Source: Sphingomonas sp. Leaf67 | Lineage (GTDB): Bacteria > Pseudomonadota > Alphaproteobacteria > Sphingomonadales > Sphingomonadaceae | Length of the DNA: 64,000 nt | Assembly: GCF_001421965.1 (NCBI RefSeq) | Contig: NZ_LMLP01000025.1 | Location: forward strand, 148,966-212,965 | Reading direction: 5' to 3' | The notes under the pieces: model-generated | Told to the model about the DNA's origin: nothing | Database searches by the model: none | The model's input: only the letters and a program-made list of their open reading frames with translations | Shown here: positions 1 through 5,956 of the stretch, piece by piece | Numbering within the stretch: position 1 is the first letter of the stretch | Layout: every line of letters begins with the position of its first letter | Position numbers and translations under genes: made by a program

Positions 1-45
1 GTCGAAACGGCCGGGCGGGGCGGGGACCAGATCGGCGATATCCAT
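1..45 (-). CDS. aceA: Isocitrate lyase, N-terminal fragment (cut by left edge)
   Basis: Only about 15 codons are in the window, reading leftwards off the edge. The peptide begins MDIADLVPAPPGRFD. A start followed by a GRFD-type motif is typical of alphaproteobacterial isocitrate lyase, the first enzyme of the glyoxylate shunt (isocitrate to glyoxylate plus succinate). A Shine-Dalgarno-like AAAGGA lies 7 bases before the ATG at 43-45; an in-frame ATG at 49-51 is too close to it. The divergent neighbour belongs to the regulator family that controls glyoxylate and short-chain acyl-CoA metabolism, which supports the call. The identity rests on very few residues and on context. Confidence 0.5.
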   Translation of the reverse strand, partial: MDIADLVPAPPGRFD

Positions 46-170
46 TGTCATGTCCTTTACAGCATGGGTTTCGTTGACACCGATATGCCGCCGGCGACGC
101 ACTCCTGTCAGCCGCTACGTGCGAACATTACAGTTGCAATGTCGCGCTCGCCGATGTTCTGGTTGTGCTA

Positions 171-187
171 TTGTCAATTCGTGACAA
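171..187. promoter_or_regulatory. Inverted repeat TTGTCA-N5-TGACAA, candidate operator
   Basis: A perfect 6-bp inverted repeat with a 5-bp spacer sits 9 bases before the regulator gene at 197, in the 150-bp divergent spacer shared with the isocitrate lyase start. Its position overlaps the likely 5' leader of the regulator, as expected for autoregulation. The binding protein is inferred. Confidence 0.45.
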
Positions 188-196
188 GGGTGGGCC

Positions 197-1573
197 ATGG
201 AATCCAAGCTGTTCGCCGGCCACGCCGTCCGCCGCCTGCGTCGCGGGCAGGCGCTCACGCAAGCCGCGATGGCTGAACTGCTCGGCGTCTCGCCCAGTTA
301 TCTGAACCTGATCGAACGCAACCAGCGCCCGCTGACCGCGACACTGCTGGTGGCGCTGGCGGAGCGTTTCGGCTTCGACGCCCGCACGCTGGCGGCGAGC
401 GAACCGGCGGGCGGGGCTGACGCGCTGCGACGGCGGCTGGCCGACCCGATGTTCGCCGACCTCACGCTCGATCGCGGCGATATCGCCGAATGGCTGGCCA
501 GCGCGCCGGGCGGTGCCGAAGCCTTTGCCCGTGCCTTCGACCGTCTCGGCAGCGGGGCAGGGGAGACGATAACGGCCGATCCCGCTGTCGAAGCCCGCGC
601 CGCGATCGAACGCTGGCGCAACCATTTCCCCGACCTCGATGCGCAGGCCGAGTCGCTCGCCGACGAGCTGCGCCAGAGCGGCGGCGACGCAGCGGCGGCG
701 ATGGCCGATCGTCTGCGCGTCCGCCACCACCTGTCAGTCCGGCTGTTGCCGGTCGAGGCGATGCCCGACCGCCTCCACCGCACCGATCTCCACGCCCGCC
801 AGCTGCAACTGTCCGAACGCCTCGACCCCGCCTCGCGCAGCTTCGCGCTCGCCCGCGCGCTGGGCCATGCCGAGGGGCGCGCCGAAGTCGACGCGGTCGT
901 GCGCGGCGCGGCCCTGACCGATCGCACCGCCGAACTGTGGCTGCGCCGCCACCTGCACGACTATTTCGCCGCCGCCGTGATGATGCCCTATGCCCGGTTC
1001 CTGCGCGCGTGCGAGGCGACCGGCTATGACATCGCGCTGCTCGGTCGCCGCTTCGGCGCGGGGTTCGAACATGTCGCCCACCGCCTGACCACGCTCCACC
1101 GCGTCGGCGCACGGGGCCTGTCCTTCTGCCTGCTGCGCATCGACCGCGCCGGCCAGATTTCGAAACGCTTCGCCGGGGCCAGCCAGTCGCCGCTGGTCGA
1201 GGGCGCGCCATGCCCGCTGCTCGGCGCCTTCGACGCCTTCGCTCGCAGCGGCGAGGCGATCGTGCAACTGGTCGAACCCGAAGCCGGCGGCCGCTGGCTC
1301 ACCATCGCCCGCACCGTCACGCCCCCCGGCGCGCTCGCCGGCGAAGTCCGTGCGCGCTTCGTCGTCATGCTCGGGCTGGCGGCGGAGCAAGCCGGCGGCC
1401 TCGCCGCCGCGCGCGGCCTCGACCTGACCGCGCGCGGCGTGGCGGTGGGAGCAGGGTGCCGCGCCTGCACCCGCGGCGACTGCCCGCAACGCTCGGCCCC
1501 GCCCGCCGGCCGCGCCATGCGGCTCGACGATCGCGACGGCGGCCTGACCCCCTTCGCCTTTGCCGGGGATTAG
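197..1573 (+). CDS. XRE-family short-chain acyl-CoA regulator (ScfR/RamB type)
   Basis: A 458-residue cytoplasmic transcription factor. Residues about 8-62 form an XRE helix-turn-helix (motif AELLGVSPSYLNLIERNQRP). The middle resembles the IrrE-like domain of this family but lacks a clear HExxH zinc motif (GHAEG instead). The C-terminal third matches the domain of short-chain fatty acyl-CoA regulators, including the cysteine cluster GCRACTRGDCPQRS followed by PP. Relatives (RamB, ScfR) sense acyl-CoA status and control acetate, propionate and glyoxylate genes. Divergence from an isocitrate lyase start fits that role. The start is ATG at 197, preceded by AAGGGTG. Family assignment is firm; the ligand is inferred. 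Confidence 0.85.
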   Translation: MESKLFAGHAVRRLRRGQALTQAAMAELLGVSPSYLNLIERNQRPLTATLLVALAERFGFDARTLAASEPAGGADALRRRLADPMFADLTLDRGDIAEWLASAPGGAEAFARAFDRLGSGAGETITADPAVEARAAIERWRNHFPDLDAQAESLADELRQSGGDAAAAMADRLRVRHHLSVRLLPVEAMPDRLHRTDLHARQLQLSERLDPASRSFALARALGHAEGRAEVDAVVRGAALTDRTAELWLRRHLHDYFAAAVMMPYARFLRACEATGYDIALLGRRFGAGFEHVAHRLTTLHRVGARGLSFCLLRIDRAGQISKRFAGASQSPLVEGAPCPLLGAFDAFARSGEAIVQLVEPEAGGRWLTIARTVTPPGALAGEVRARFVVMLGLAAEQAGGLAAARGLDLTARGVAVGAGCRACTRGDCPQRSAPPAGRAMRLDDRDGGLTPFAFAGD

Positions 1574-1629
1574 CGGTAGGATACCCCGCGATTACATCTC
1601 CGTTAACCAGGTTCGGGCATAGATCGGCC

Positions 1630-2871
1630 ATGCGAGTCCTCCATATCCTCGATCATGGTCTGCCGCTGCACAGCGGGTACACCTTTCGCACCCGCGCGAT
1701 CCTGACCGCGCAGATGGCGCGCGGGTGGAGCGTCGCGGCGGTGACCGGCGCGCGACAGGGGGCACGCGAAGCGGCGCGCGAAACGATCGACGGCATCGAT
1801 TTCCACCGCACGGTGCCGCCGCGCAGCCTGCCCGCACCGCTTGGCGAACTGGCCGAAATCCGCGCGTTCGCCGCCCGCATCGATCAGGTCGTCGCCGACG
1901 TCCGGCCCGATATCCTCCACGCCCATTCGCCGGTGCTCGACGCGCTGGCCGCGCTCAAGGTCGCCCGCAAGCGCGCCCTGCCGCTGGTCTATGAGATCCG
2001 CGCGTTCTGGGAAGACGCCGCGGTCGGCAACGGTACCGGCACCGAAGGCTCGCCCCGCTACCGCGCGACTCGCGCGCTCGAAACCTGGGCGGTGCGCCGC
2101 GCCGATGGCGTCGCGGTCATCTGCGAAGGCCTGCGCCGCGACCTGATCGCGCGCGGCATCGATCCGTGCAAGATCATGGTCTCGCCCAACGGCGTCGACC
2201 TGACGCTGTTCGGCGATCCGCCCGCGCCCGACGCCGCGCTCGCCGCCGAACTCGACCTGACCGGCAAGGACGTACTCGGCTATCTCGGCAGCTTCTATGA
2301 CTATGAAGGGCTCGACACGCTGATCGCGGCGATGCCCGCGCTGGTCGCCGCGCGCCCGAATGTCCGCCTGCTGCTGGTCGGCGGCGGCCCGATGGAAGCG
2401 ACGCTGCGGGCACAGGCCGCGGCGTCCAGTGCGGCGCACGCGATCCGCTTTATCGGTCGCGTGTCGCATCACGAAGTCGAACGCTACTATGGACTCGTCG
2501 ATCTACTCGTATATCCCCGTAAGGCGATGCGCCTGACCGATCTCGTCACCCCGCTCAAACCGCTCGAAGCGATGGCCCAGCGCCGGCTGGTCGTTGCATC
2601 GGACGTGGGCGGCCATCGCGAACTGATCCGCGACGGCGATACCGGCACGCTCTTCCCCCCCGACGATCCCGCCGCGCTGGCGACGCGGGTCGCCGCGCTG
2701 CTCGCCGACCGGTCGGGCTGGGATGCGATGCGCGATCGCGCGCGCGCCTTTGTCGAGGCGGAGCGTAACTGGGCATCGAACGTCGCCCGCTATCAGCCGC
2801 TGTATCAGCGCCTGATCGGCCGCACCGCGCCGGCACCCGCCGAGCCCGCCCGGCCGTTGGTCGACGCATGA
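1630..2871 (+). CDS. Exosortase A-associated GT4 glycosyltransferase (Daro_2409-like)
   Basis: A 413-residue GT-B fold glycosyltransferase. The N-terminus carries the signature HILDHGLPLHSGYTFRT (residues 5-21), characteristic of the PEP-CTERM/exosortase A-linked glycosyltransferase group. The C-terminal nucleotide-sugar half has the GT4 pattern PLKPLEAM (308-315) followed by GGHREL. Members act in the cytoplasm on exopolysaccharide built by the exosortase-linked cluster. An open frame extends upstream to 1210, but that part shadows the regulator; the ATG at 1630 starts the conserved motif. The gene is translationally coupled to the next gene (ATGA overlap). No exosortase or other cluster gene is in the window. 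Confidence 0.85.
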   Translation: MRVLHILDHGLPLHSGYTFRTRAILTAQMARGWSVAAVTGARQGAREAARETIDGIDFHRTVPPRSLPAPLGELAEIRAFAARIDQVVADVRPDILHAHSPVLDALAALKVARKRALPLVYEIRAFWEDAAVGNGTGTEGSPRYRATRALETWAVRRADGVAVICEGLRRDLIARGIDPCKIMVSPNGVDLTLFGDPPAPDAALAAELDLTGKDVLGYLGSFYDYEGLDTLIAAMPALVAARPNVRLLLVGGGPMEATLRAQAAASSAAHAIRFIGRVSHHEVERYYGLVDLLVYPRKAMRLTDLVTPLKPLEAMAQRRLVVASDVGGHRELIRDGDTGTLFPPDDPAALATRVAALLADRSGWDAMRDRARAFVEAERNWASNVARYQPLYQRLIGRTAPAPAEPARPLVDA

Positions 2872-3833
2872 AGCGCGCCCACGCCCCGATCGTCGCGATC
2901 TTCACCGCGCTGACGGTCGCGCTCATCATCGCGCTGCTGCCGGTCTGGCGGATCGAGGCGGCGGTGGAGGCGAGTGGCCTGCCCGCGCTGCTGCCCGCCG
3001 CCGCCCCGCCGCTGGGCATGACCGCCCGGGTCGCGCTGATGCTTGCCGCCGCGACGCTGATCGCCGGGCCGCTGTGGATCGGTCTGTGGCTACTGCTGCC
3101 GGCGAAGCGCAGGCGCCGCCCGATCGATGCCGAGCCCAGCGTCCGCCGGGCCGACGCGCATCCCGACGCGCCGCCGCGCCCGCCGGTGCGCGCCGCACGC
3201 GATCTCGGCAAGCCGTTCCTCGATCCGCTCGACCCGGTGGAAACCGAGATGGACCTGCCGCGTGACCTGAACATTCCGATGGCGGTCTTCGACCCTGCCG
3301 CCGTGCCGCAGGTCCCCGCCGCCCCGGCACAGGCGGTCCGCCCGCTGTTCCGCCCGACGCCCGCGCCCGCCGACGACGCCACGGTCGATCCTGCCGCTTT
3401 CTTCGAACCCCCGGTTGCGGCCGCCGCTGAACAGGAGGCACCCGTGCCGCCGACCCCGATCGAGCCAGCCACCCCGGCCGAACCGACCGTCGAACTGCCC
3501 GACGACGTCGCGCCGCCCGCACCACCGGTTGCGACGGTCGAACCCGAGCCGGCAGCCGATCCCGAGCCCGAGTCCGATCCGGAGGTGGCTCCCGAACCGG
3601 AAATCGCTCCCGAACCCGAAGCCGTCACCCACCAACCCGACATCTCGCCTGCCGAAAAGCGTCCGATCGAACCGGCCCCGCTGCCCAGCCTCGACGCGTT
3701 GCTCGATCGCCTCGACGAAGGCCTGCAACGCCGCCGCTCCGCCGAGATCGAACGACAGGAAGCTGCGAAGGCCCAATCGACCGGCCTCGCCTCGGCACTC
3801 GGTGCGCTGCGTCGCATGGCCGGAGGCGAATAA
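2868..3833 (+). CDS. Membrane protein with Pro/Glu-rich cytoplasmic tail, unknown
   Basis: A 321-residue protein that I do not recognise. Two hydrophobic segments (about 7-27 and 50-77) are followed by a basic stretch KRRRRP, which by the positive-inside rule leaves the rest in the cytoplasm. Residues about 150-260 are rich in Pro, Ala and Glu, with PEPE-type repeats. A short predicted helix near the C-terminus (LDALLDRLDEGLQRRR) could oligomerise. Its start overlaps the stop of the glycosyltransferase by 4 bases, so the two are probably co-translated and a role in polysaccharide export or scaffolding is possible. Function is unknown. Confidence 0.7.
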   Translation: MKRAHAPIVAIFTALTVALIIALLPVWRIEAAVEASGLPALLPAAAPPLGMTARVALMLAAATLIAGPLWIGLWLLLPAKRRRRPIDAEPSVRRADAHPDAPPRPPVRAARDLGKPFLDPLDPVETEMDLPRDLNIPMAVFDPAAVPQVPAAPAQAVRPLFRPTPAPADDATVDPAAFFEPPVAAAAEQEAPVPPTPIEPATPAEPTVELPDDVAPPAPPVATVEPEPAADPEPESDPEVAPEPEIAPEPEAVTHQPDISPAEKRPIEPAPLPSLDALLDRLDEGLQRRRSAEIERQEAAKAQSTGLASALGALRRMAGGE

Positions 3834-3840
3834 CCCCATA

Positions 3841-3915
3841 CCCCTCTCCCCGGACAGGGGAGAGGGATACCGAAGCTTGCCAGCTTGCTGGCTAGCGCAG
3901 GTTGGGAGAGGGGCG
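3841..3915. repeat. Palindromic repeat of the CCCTCTCCCC family
   Basis: A perfect 10-bp hairpin (CCCTCTCCCC at 3842-3851, loop GGACA, GGGGAGAGGG at 3857-3866) is followed at about 3900 by GTTGGGAGAGGGG. The same arrangement is found between dnaK and dnaJ, and a shorter cousin lies at 18556. It fills the convergent gap between the membrane protein and the 99-residue gene and may also act as a bidirectional terminator. Confidence 0.7.
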
Positions 3916-3987
3916 AGCGAGCCTGCAGGGCTCGCGCGGTCGCGCAAGCGAGCGCATCTCTTTCCCTACCGGCAGAGGAAAACAAAC

Positions 3988-4287
3988 TCACCGTTCCTCG
4001 ACGGTCAGTACCTCCAGCACCACATCCTTGCCCGTCCGCGCCACCACCGCGACATCGGCGACCAGATGCCCGCGCAGCGGCAGGTCCGCTTCGGGCAGCG
4101 CCGCTAGCCACGCGTCGAACGCGACCCCCGCTCCGCTGAGCGTCAGGCGATGCCGCGCCCCGACAAAGGTCGCGCTCGCCCAGCGCGTCCAGCCGGCTTC
4201 ACCGACCGACACCACGGCCCCCGCCGCCTCCGCCGCGATCCGCAGTCGCCGTTCGAGCAGGGTCGCCGCATCGGGACCGCCGCTCAA
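3988..4287 (-). CDS. Conserved small protein of unknown function
   Basis: Most likely a 99-residue protein started by TTG at 4285-4287, whose TTGA overlaps the stop of the upstream 61-residue gene. The frame stays open upstream to 4473, but that extra part is an Ala/Gly/Arg-rich shadow of the 61-residue gene. The sequence suggests a mixed alpha/beta cytoplasmic domain (an ATLLERRLRIAAEA helix, then strands around RWASATFVGARHRLTL). No family is recognised. It is the second gene of a pair diverging from an S24 repressor-like gene across an SOS box, so it may be damage-inducible. Confidence 0.6.
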   Translation of the reverse strand: MSGGPDAATLLERRLRIAAEAAGAVVSVGEAGWTRWASATFVGARHRLTLSGAGVAFDAWLAALPEADLPLRGHLVADVAVVARTGKDVVLEVLTVEER

Positions 4288-4469
4288 TGCCGTTGCTCCT
4301 GCGCGTCGATATAGGCCTCGATCCGGGCGAGCAGTGGCGGGCGCGGCTGCCGCCCGTTGCGCAAATCGCCCACCAGTCGCGGATCGCCCGCCGCCCGTCG
4401 GCCGAACAGCGTTTCCGGCGTGCCGGTCTCCTGCAAATGCCGACTGATCCGCTGCAAAATCGTATGCAT
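4284..4469 (-). CDS. Small helix-turn-helix-like protein, 61 residues
   Basis: A basic 61-residue protein containing LFGRRAAGDPRLVGDLRNGR. This resembles small proteobacterial DNA-binding-like proteins with a TxFGRxAxxDPxFVxDLRxGRxP pattern and a fold like the XRE helix-turn-helix. A good ribosome site, GGGAGG, lies 5 bases before the ATG at 4467-4469. It overlaps the next gene by 4 bases and diverges from the S24 gene. The alpha-type SOS box at 4505-4519 lies about 35 bases upstream. It could be a transcriptional cofactor or antirepressor; the function is inferred. Confidence 0.65.
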   Translation of the reverse strand: MHTILQRISRHLQETGTPETLFGRRAAGDPRLVGDLRNGRQPRPPLLARIEAYIDAQEQRH

Positions 4470-4492
4470 CCATACCTCCCGTCTACCCCTTC

Positions 4493-4503
4493 GACACAGT
4501 GTC
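4493..4503. promoter_or_regulatory. Perfect palindrome GACAC-A-GTGTC in divergent promoter region
   Basis: An 11-base palindrome lying 24 bases upstream of the 61-residue gene and next to the SOS box. It is a candidate operator for one of the local DNA-binding proteins; no direct evidence. Confidence 0.3.
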
Positions 4504-4504
4504 T

Positions 4505-4519
4505 GTTCCTGATCTGTTC
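4505..4519. promoter_or_regulatory. LexA (SOS) box, GTTC-N7-GTTC
   Basis: The sequence GTTCCTGATCTGTTC is an exact match to the alphaproteobacterial LexA operator consensus (two GTTC half-sites separated by seven bases). It lies in the 98-bp divergent spacer, 35 bases from the start of the 61-residue gene and 48 bases from the S24 gene. By chance a site this short could occur about once or twice in a window of this size, but the intergenic location favours function. Confidence 0.6.
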
Positions 4520-4537
4520 TTTGAAATCCAACTTGTC

Positions 4538-4551
4538 TAGGATAAATCCTA
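4538..4551. promoter_or_regulatory. Palindrome TAGGAT-AA-ATCCTA, candidate repressor operator
   Basis: A perfect 6-bp inverted repeat with a 2-bp spacer, 16 bases upstream of the S24 repressor-like gene. The size and placement suit an XRE/S24 dimer regulating itself. Confidence 0.45.
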
Positions 4552-4567
4552 CGGCTAGGGTTCTGGG

Positions 4568-5182
4568 ATGGAATCGAACGATATTCGGTCCGCCATCGCG
4601 CGGCTGGCGGGGGAGCGCGGCGTCAGTCTCGCGGAATTGTCGCGCGTGCTGGGACGTAACCCCGCTTATATGCAGCAATTTATCGAACGTGGTTCGCCAC
4701 GCCGGCTGGCGGAGGGTGATCGGGCGACGCTGGCCCGCTATCTCGGGGTGGCCGAACCGCTGCTTGGCGGCCCGCCCGAACATCCATTGATCGCGATTCC
4801 CCGCATCGACGCCGCTGCCTCGGCCGGGCCGGGGGGACTGGTCGAGGACGATCGGGGCGACGGCGCGATGCGCCTCGATACCGCGTTGCTGCGCCAGTTG
4901 CGGGTGCGGGCCGGCAACGCCTCGATGATTACCGTCGCCGGCGATTCGATGCAGCCGACGCTATCGGATGGCGACGCGATTCTCGTCGATCGTGGCGACC
5001 GGCGCGGCGTATCGGGGGCGATCCATGTCGTGCGGCACGACGGCGTCCTGCTGGTCAAACGCCTCGCCCGCACCCGCGACGGATGGGAACTGGTCAGCGA
5101 CAACCCCGCTTACCCCCCGATCACGCTCACCGGTCCGCCCGACATCATCGGCCGCGTCGTCTGGCTGTCGCGCTCGCTGTAG
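4568..5182 (+). CDS. S24 (LexA/CI-like) repressor-protease
   Basis: A 204-residue protein with an N-terminal helix-turn-helix-like region (about 18-60) and a C-terminal S24 peptidase domain. The catalytic serine lies in GDSMQP (Ser127) and the lysine in LLVKRL (Lys164). A hinge AASAGPGG (about 83-90) contains an Ala-Gly pair, the kind of bond LexA-family proteins cleave in themselves when RecA is activated. It is not LexA itself: the N-terminus is different and a LexA-type box lies upstream. It probably represses the divergent small-gene pair or itself. No phage genes surround it, so it looks chromosomal. Confidence 0.8.
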   Translation: MESNDIRSAIARLAGERGVSLAELSRVLGRNPAYMQQFIERGSPRRLAEGDRATLARYLGVAEPLLGGPPEHPLIAIPRIDAAASAGPGGLVEDDRGDGAMRLDTALLRQLRVRAGNASMITVAGDSMQPTLSDGDAILVDRGDRRGVSGAIHVVRHDGVLLVKRLARTRDGWELVSDNPAYPPITLTGPPDIIGRVVWLSRSL

Positions 5183-5194
5183 CATTTCCTACAG
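5177..5194. other. Small stem-loop CTGTAG-N6-CTACAG at the S24 stop codon
   Basis: A 6-bp inverted repeat overlapping the TAG stop of the S24 gene. No T-run follows, so it is a weak terminator or mRNA-end structure at best. Confidence 0.25.
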
Positions 5195-5348
5195 GACCCG
5201 CATTTGTAAAGGTCGCGGCGTCGTCGAAAGGGTCAGAACCGAACAGGCGCCATCCGTCAACTTATCCGCCGCCGGTGGCACCTAACCCGTTGTTAGCAAG
5301 CCAAAACACCCGCCGTGCAACCATGGCATAGTGTCACCTTCGTCAACT
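5183..5348. other. Convergent intergenic gap, no gene seen
   Basis: This gap lies between the S24 gene and the small leftward membrane-protein gene. Apart from the stem-loop at its left end I see no repeat, promoter or coding signal. Confidence 0.4.
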
Positions 5349-5519
5349 TCAGATCCGGTCGCGTCGCCAGATCCACAGCGCGATTCCAACCCCCAGGGCC
5401 AATCCGACCAGCAATCCGGCGGTCGCCTCGCCGAACACCGCGCCGATGATGGCACCGCCCAGCGTGCCGAGCGCGATCGGCATCCCGCCGGCCTTGGGAT
5501 TGTGCGAAGGTCTGTTCAT
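5349..5519 (-). CDS. Small Gly-rich membrane protein, 56 residues
   Basis: Starts most plausibly at ATG 5517-5519 (MNRPSHNPKAGG), though the frame is open to 5582. One or two hydrophobic Gly/Ala-rich segments (about 13-50, with GGAIIGAVFGEATAG) end in WIWRRDRI, so it is a short inner-membrane protein with a basic cytoplasmic end. The glycine spacing resembles glycine-zipper proteins. It diverges from the 74-residue gene at 5687. Function unknown. Confidence 0.55.
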   Translation of the reverse strand: MNRPSHNPKAGGMPIALGTLGGAIIGAVFGEATAGLLVGLALGVGIALWIWRRDRI

Positions 5520-5651
5520 CGCCGATCTCTGCCACAGTCGCGCCACCCGCGCCACCGCGTCCCGCCCGTACCGTTCCGGCACGGGGGACGTCCCGCGCCG
5601 GGACCGGCCGTGGCATGGTAACCATCGTCCCCCGCTGCCACCGCGCTTGGT

Positions 5652-5671
5652 ACGGTTCCGGCACGAACCGT
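5652..5671. promoter_or_regulatory. Inverted repeat ACGGTTC-N6-GAACCGT
   Basis: A perfect 7-bp inverted repeat 15 bases before the start of the 74-residue gene. A related half (CCGTTCCGGCACG) occurs about 80 bases upstream. It is a candidate operator or leader hairpin. Confidence 0.35.
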
Positions 5672-5686
5672 GTTACAGACGGGGCC

Positions 5687-5911
5687 ATGCTCGATTCGAT
5701 CGCCTTGCCGCCCTATATTTCCGACGCATCCGATCTGGTGACGGCGCATGAACTGATCACCGATTTCGGCACCCGCGCCGCCGATGAAGCCGTTTCCCGT
5801 GCCGCCGATGCCCGCGACAACGACAATGTGATCCAGTTCTGCCGCTGGCGACAGGTCGCGCGGCTCGTCACAATGCTCGCGCGGCCCGGCGTTTGGGGCA
5901 CGATTCACTAA
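5687..5911 (+). CDS. Small conserved protein of unknown function, 74 residues
   Basis: The frame opens at 5615 but the natural start is ATG at 5687 (MLDSIALPPYI). The protein is helical: an AHELITDFGTRAADEAVSRA segment followed by a second helix around FCRWRQVARLVTMLA. It resembles a group of small alphaproteobacterial proteins with a GxxAxxxAxxRA helix and a W-containing second helix, whose role is unknown. It lies just upstream of tamA with 45 bases between them, so the genes may share a transcript. Confidence 0.6.
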   Translation: MLDSIALPPYISDASDLVTAHELITDFGTRAADEAVSRAADARDNDNVIQFCRWRQVARLVTMLARPGVWGTIH

Positions 5912-5956
5912 GCTTGGCCCTTGGCGGGGGGCGTGCTGCTCCGCTAGGACCGTTTC

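Noticed and set aside
3988..4473. A single 161-residue gene instead of two small genes
   Set aside because: Its first 60 residues are a low-complexity shadow of the 61-residue frame, which has a good ribosome site and a recognisable motif. The TTGA junction explains the rest.
4568..5182. lexA itself, or a prophage repressor
   Set aside because: The N-terminus is not the LexA winged helix, and no phage structural, integrase or lysis genes lie nearby.
5177..5194. Intrinsic terminator after the S24 gene
   Set aside because: The stem is only 6 bp and there is no T-run; kept as a low-confidence stem-loop.
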